The position numbers and the translations under genes are program-made. From an uncultured Oscillibacter sp. (GTDB lineage Bacteria; Bacillota; Clostridia; Oscillospirales; Oscillospiraceae): a stretch of DNA of 7,083 bases. The stretch is taken from positions 1-7,083 of the forward strand of contig CAJTZL010000033.1 of assembly GCA_910583695.1 (NCBI GenBank), in the 5' to 3' direction. Positions 5,056 to 7,083 of the stretch are shown here, one piece after another. The first letter of the stretch is position 1, and each line of letters opens with the position of its first letter. Below the pieces are notes generated by a model. The model had not been told where the DNA came from, did not search any database, and worked only from the letters and a program-made list of their open reading frames with translations.

Positions 5056-6255
5056 ATGAATTTTGTGTTCATCTCCCCCAACTTCCCCGAGGCATACCGC
5101 TGGTTCTGCATCCGGCTCCGGGAAAACGGCGTCAACGTCCTGGGCGTGGGGGACGCGCCCTATGACTTCCTCCACCCGGAGCTGAAACGGGCGCTGACGG
5201 AGTACTACCGGGTGGACAGCCTGGAGGACTATGATCAGGTGCTTCGGGCCCTGGGGCACCTCACCGGGCGGTACGGGAAGCTGGATTGGGTGGAGAGCAA
5301 CAACGAGTACTGGCTGGAGCTGGACGCCCGGCTGCGGACGGACTTCAACATCACCACCGGGCCCAAGGCCCACGAGATTGAAAAGTACAAAAGCAAGCTG
5401 GCCATGAAGGAGTACTACCGGAAGGCCGGGATTCCCTGCGCCCGCTGCGCCCCGGTGACGGACCTGGAGGCGGGGCTGGCCTTTGCCCGGGAGGCGGGGT
5501 ATCCCCTTGTGGTCAAGCCGGACAACGGCGTGGGGGCCGTGGCCACCTGGAGGCTGGAAGGGGAGGAGGACCTGCGCCGCTTCTTCCGGGACCCGCCGGA
5601 TGCGCCCTATCTCATGGAGGAATACGTCTCCGGCTCCGTCACCACCTATGACGGCGTGTGCGATTCCAGGGGGGAGGTGCTCTTTGCCGCCAGCCATGTG
5701 ACCCGGAACTCCATCATGGATATGGTGAACGAACACGTACCTACCTATTACTATGTGGACAAGGAGGTTCCCGCCGATGTGGAGGCGGCGGGGAAGGCCA
5801 CGCTGAGGGCCTTTGGCGCAGCCAGCCGGTTTTTCCACCTGGAGTTCTTCCGCCTGACGGAGGCCAAGCCGGGGCTGGGCGGTGTGGGGGACATCGTGGC
5901 CCTGGAGGTCAACATGCGCCCCGCCGGGGGCTATACCCCGGATATGCTGGATTTCAGCCAGAGCGTGGACGTGTACCAGATCTGGGCGGACATGGTGGCC
6001 TATGACCAGCTGCGGCACACCTACATCGGCCCCCATAGCTACTGCGTTTACGCCGGACGGCGGGACGGGGTGCGCTACGACATCTCCCTGGGCCAGCTGG
6101 AGGCCCGGTGCGGCGACCGGGCCCGGCTCTTCACCCGGATGCCCGACGCTCTGGCGGGCACCATGGGAAATCAGGTTGCTATCGCCTGCTTTGACCGCAT
6201 GGAGGAAGTGGAGCTGTTCGTTCAGGCGGCCTTCCGGCTGCGGGACGGGGGATAA
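5056..6255 (+). CDS. ATP-grasp superfamily ligase, substrate unknown
   Basis: This 399-residue cytoplasmic enzyme should couple ATP hydrolysis to joining a carboxylate with an amine or other nucleophile through an acyl-phosphate. Layout: N-terminal pre-ATP-grasp domain (1-105) starting NFVFISPNFPEAYRWF, with the ESNNEYWLE segment (80-88); central ATP-binding domain with Lys114 region, GYPLVVKPDNGVGA (148-161; Lys154) and the adenine-contact strand YLMEEYVSG (185-193); catalytic domain with FFHLEFFR (259-266; Glu263) and ALEVNMRPAGGYTP (282-295; Glu284, Asn286, Arg288), the metal and phosphate ligands. The key residues appear intact. AAGGAGG (5041-5047) sits 8 nt before ATG 5056, and the gene has its own promoter and terminator, so it is monocistronic. 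It resembles the ligases often annotated as carbamoyl-phosphate-synthase-like or biotin-carboxylase-like. With no pathway neighbours the product cannot be named; dipeptide or modified amino-acid synthesis are possibilities only. Confidence 0.9.
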   Translation: MNFVFISPNFPEAYRWFCIRLRENGVNVLGVGDAPYDFLHPELKRALTEYYRVDSLEDYDQVLRALGHLTGRYGKLDWVESNNEYWLELDARLRTDFNITTGPKAHEIEKYKSKLAMKEYYRKAGIPCARCAPVTDLEAGLAFAREAGYPLVVKPDNGVGAVATWRLEGEEDLRRFFRDPPDAPYLMEEYVSGSVTTYDGVCDSRGEVLFAASHVTRNSIMDMVNEHVPTYYYVDKEVPADVEAAGKATLRAFGAASRFFHLEFFRLTEAKPGLGGVGDIVALEVNMRPAGGYTPDMLDFSQSVDVYQIWADMVAYDQLRHTYIGPHSYCVYAGRRDGVRYDISLGQLEARCGDRARLFTRMPDALAGTMGNQVAIACFDRMEEVELFVQAAFRLRDGG

Positions 6256-6303
6256 ACAAGGGGGCGGCTCTTGGCCGCCCCCTTGTTGATATAAAAATTT
6301 TTT
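6255..6303 (+). terminator. Strong hairpin terminator of the ATP-grasp gene
   Basis: A perfect 14-bp stem, AACAAGGGGGCGGC (6255-6268) paired with 6274-6287 around the loop TCTTG, begins on the last base of the stop codon. A T run (6298-6303) follows after GATATAAAAA rather than directly. The offset U tract is atypical, but the stem stability and position leave little doubt about its role. Confidence 0.85.
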
Positions 6304-6325
6304 CTCCAGGCGGAAACTTTTTTTC

Positions 6326-6354
6326 CGGCTTCTCCGTCCAATAGACAGAAGCCG
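6326..6354 (+). promoter_or_regulatory. Leader inverted repeat upstream of the lipoprotein gene
   Basis: CGGCTTCT (6326-6333) and AGAAGCCG (6347-6354) are exact complements. Inside them GTC (6336-6338) can pair with GAC (6344-6346) around CAATA, giving a stem with a two-base bulge. It ends 22 nt before the ribosome-binding site. It may be an RNA hairpin or an operator. I found no convincing promoter between 6304 and 6388, so how the gene is transcribed is unclear. A weaker stem (CGGAAA 6311-6316 with TTTCCG 6322-6327) precedes it. Confidence 0.4.
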
Positions 6355-6388
6355 ATCACAAGGCCATTTTGACACAAGGAGATTTGAT

Positions 6389-7057
6389 ATGAAAAAGAAG
6401 TTTCTCGCGCTGGTTCTGGCGCTGACCCTGGCCCTGTCCCTGGCCGCCTGCGGCGGCAAGGACGCCCCCGCTCAGGACGCCGCCCCCGACGTCCCCGAGG
6501 CCGGCGCTCCTGAAAACGGCGAATCCGACACCCCCGAGGCCGGCGCTCCCGAGGATGGAGAGACCACTCCGCCCTCCGGCAGCGCCCCCGGAGAAAACTG
6601 CCCCAACGAGCCCGGCGCTCCCGAGGGAACGGAGGCGGGCGTGGATCTCACTGCCTTTTACAACACCCTCCGGGAGGAGAACACCTGGCCGGAGCTGATG
6701 GACCTGACCACCGACGCGAACATGAAGGAGCTGCTGGACAGCTATTACCCCGGCCTCGCGGAGATTTCCACCAAACAGTGCGGGGTCTACATCGCCGCCA
6801 TCTCCGCCGCCGTGGGTGAGATCGCCCTGGTGGAGGTGGAGAACGCCGGGGACGTGCAGGCGGTGGAAGAGATCTTCCAGGCCCGCGTCGACTATCAGGT
6901 GGGAGACGACACGAACCCCGGCGGGGCGTGGTATCCCGAGACCATCGAGGGCTGGAAGACCAAATCCCGGATCGTCAGCAGCGGCAATTACGTCATGCTG
7001 GCGGTGGGAAACCCGGCGGACGCCGCCGTGGAGAGCTTCGAGGCGCTGTTCGCGTGA
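6389..7057 (+). CDS. Lipoprotein with acidic/proline linker and DUF4358-like domain
   Basis: The 222-residue product has a classical lipoprotein signal: MKKK, a hydrophobic stretch, and the lipobox LAAC with Cys21, followed by GGK. An unstructured region of about 60 residues (24-84), rich in Pro, Glu, Gly and Ala, contains PEAGAPENGE and PEAGAPEDGE repeats and a third partial copy. It probably spans the cell wall. The folded part (85-222) resembles DUF4358 proteins. It has a helical segment WPELMDLT...LLDSYYPG, a core strand GEIALVEVENAGDVQAVEEIFQAR, a WYPETIEGWK segment and the closing strand SSGNYVMLAVGNPADAAVESFEALF. This domain is common in clostridial lipoproteins and its function is unknown. 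AAGGAG (6376-6381) lies 7 nt before the ATG. Cys71 and Cys131 are extra cysteines that might form a disulfide outside the cell. No partner gene is visible. Confidence 0.87.
   Translation: MKKKFLALVLALTLALSLAACGGKDAPAQDAAPDVPEAGAPENGESDTPEAGAPEDGETTPPSGSAPGENCPNEPGAPEGTEAGVDLTAFYNTLREENTWPELMDLTTDANMKELLDSYYPGLAEISTKQCGVYIAAISAAVGEIALVEVENAGDVQAVEEIFQARVDYQVGDDTNPGGAWYPETIEGWKTKSRIVSSGNYVMLAVGNPADAAVESFEALFA
6493..6549 (+). repeat. 18-nt direct repeats within the lipoprotein linker
   Basis: CCCCGAGGCCGGCGCTCC occurs at 6493-6510 and again at 6532-6549, exactly 39 nt (13 codons) apart and in frame. A third partial copy, CCGGCGCTCCCGAGG, lies at 6612-6626 and matches 6540-6554. Such repeats allow slippage or recombination that changes linker length without breaking the frame. 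Confidence 0.8.
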
Positions 7058-7083
7058 GAGCAGAAGCGCAGGGGCGGACCTAT
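7058..7083. repeat. Downstream flank with the start of an inverted copy of the 4969-4982 repeat
   Basis: After the lipoprotein stop only 26 nt remain. Bases 7068-7081 are the reverse complement of 4969-4982 with one mismatch, including an unbroken 10-nt match (7072-7081). The other half of any palindrome would lie beyond the window, so this is only a possible repeat copy. No terminator is visible before the edge. Confidence 0.35.

Noticed and set aside
6290..6295. TATAAA as a -10 box for the lipoprotein gene
   Set aside because: The -35 position falls inside the terminator hairpin loop (GCTCTT) and does not match consensus. The A/T run is better explained as part of the terminator tail.
6369..6374. 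TTGACA just upstream of the lipoprotein start as a -35 box
   Set aside because: The matching -10 would fall inside the coding sequence near 6392 with no similarity to TATAAT, and the ribosome-binding site would be lost from the transcript.
5008..6459. Minus-strand open frame of 483 codons opposite the ATP-grasp gene
   Set aside because: It runs through a terminator and into the next gene, has no domain, and is explained by codon bias of the + strand enzyme.

Overview
The window comes from a GC-rich chromosome (roughly two-thirds G+C by eye). It uses strong AAGGAG/AGGAGG ribosome-binding sites and sigma-A-type promoters, and it encodes lipoproteins with Gram-positive-type signal peptides. A GerMN-domain lipoprotein, a DUF4358-type lipoprotein, a clostridial-type PEBP protein and a clostridial-type ATP-grasp protein together suggest a high-GC member of the Clostridia, most likely Oscillospiraceae (Flavonifractor/Oscillibacter-like). 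This placement is inference; there is no rRNA or marker gene here. All seven genes lie on the + strand. I see no tRNA, rRNA, CRISPR array, transposase or phage gene.

Region 1 (1-2734) is a signalling operon: the 3' part of an OmpR-family response regulator, a membrane sensor histidine kinase, and a lipoprotein with two GerMN domains. The genes overlap or abut. The layout recalls actinobacterial MtrA-MtrB-LpqB, where a GerMN-containing lipoprotein modulates the kinase. The start of the kinase gene is odd: the ATG expected at the ATGA overlap is one base out of frame with the kinase.

Region 2 (2745-4911) is a second transcription unit with a near-consensus promoter. A perfect 9-bp-arm palindrome sits where transcription should start. 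The unit encodes an NCS2-family nucleobase (xanthine/uracil-type) permease, a 58-residue two-helix membrane protein and a PEBP/YbhB-like protein, and it ends at a strong hairpin terminator. The permease has a glutamine where characterised relatives carry a key glutamate in TM8.

Region 3 (4912-6303) starts with an intergenic stretch packed with inverted repeats. It continues with a promoter carrying a perfect TATAAT, a single-gene unit for an ATP-grasp ligase of unknown substrate, and a 14-bp-stem terminator. Region 4 (6304-7083) holds a hairpin-forming leader and a lipoprotein with a Pro/Glu/Gly/Ala-rich linker and a DUF4358-like domain. The last bases match, in inverted orientation, part of the palindromic intergenic repeat of region 3.

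Nothing here is plainly a new defence or mobile system. The points most worth following are the kinase start, the permease operator and substitutions, the small membrane protein plus PEBP pair, and the orphan ATP-grasp enzyme.
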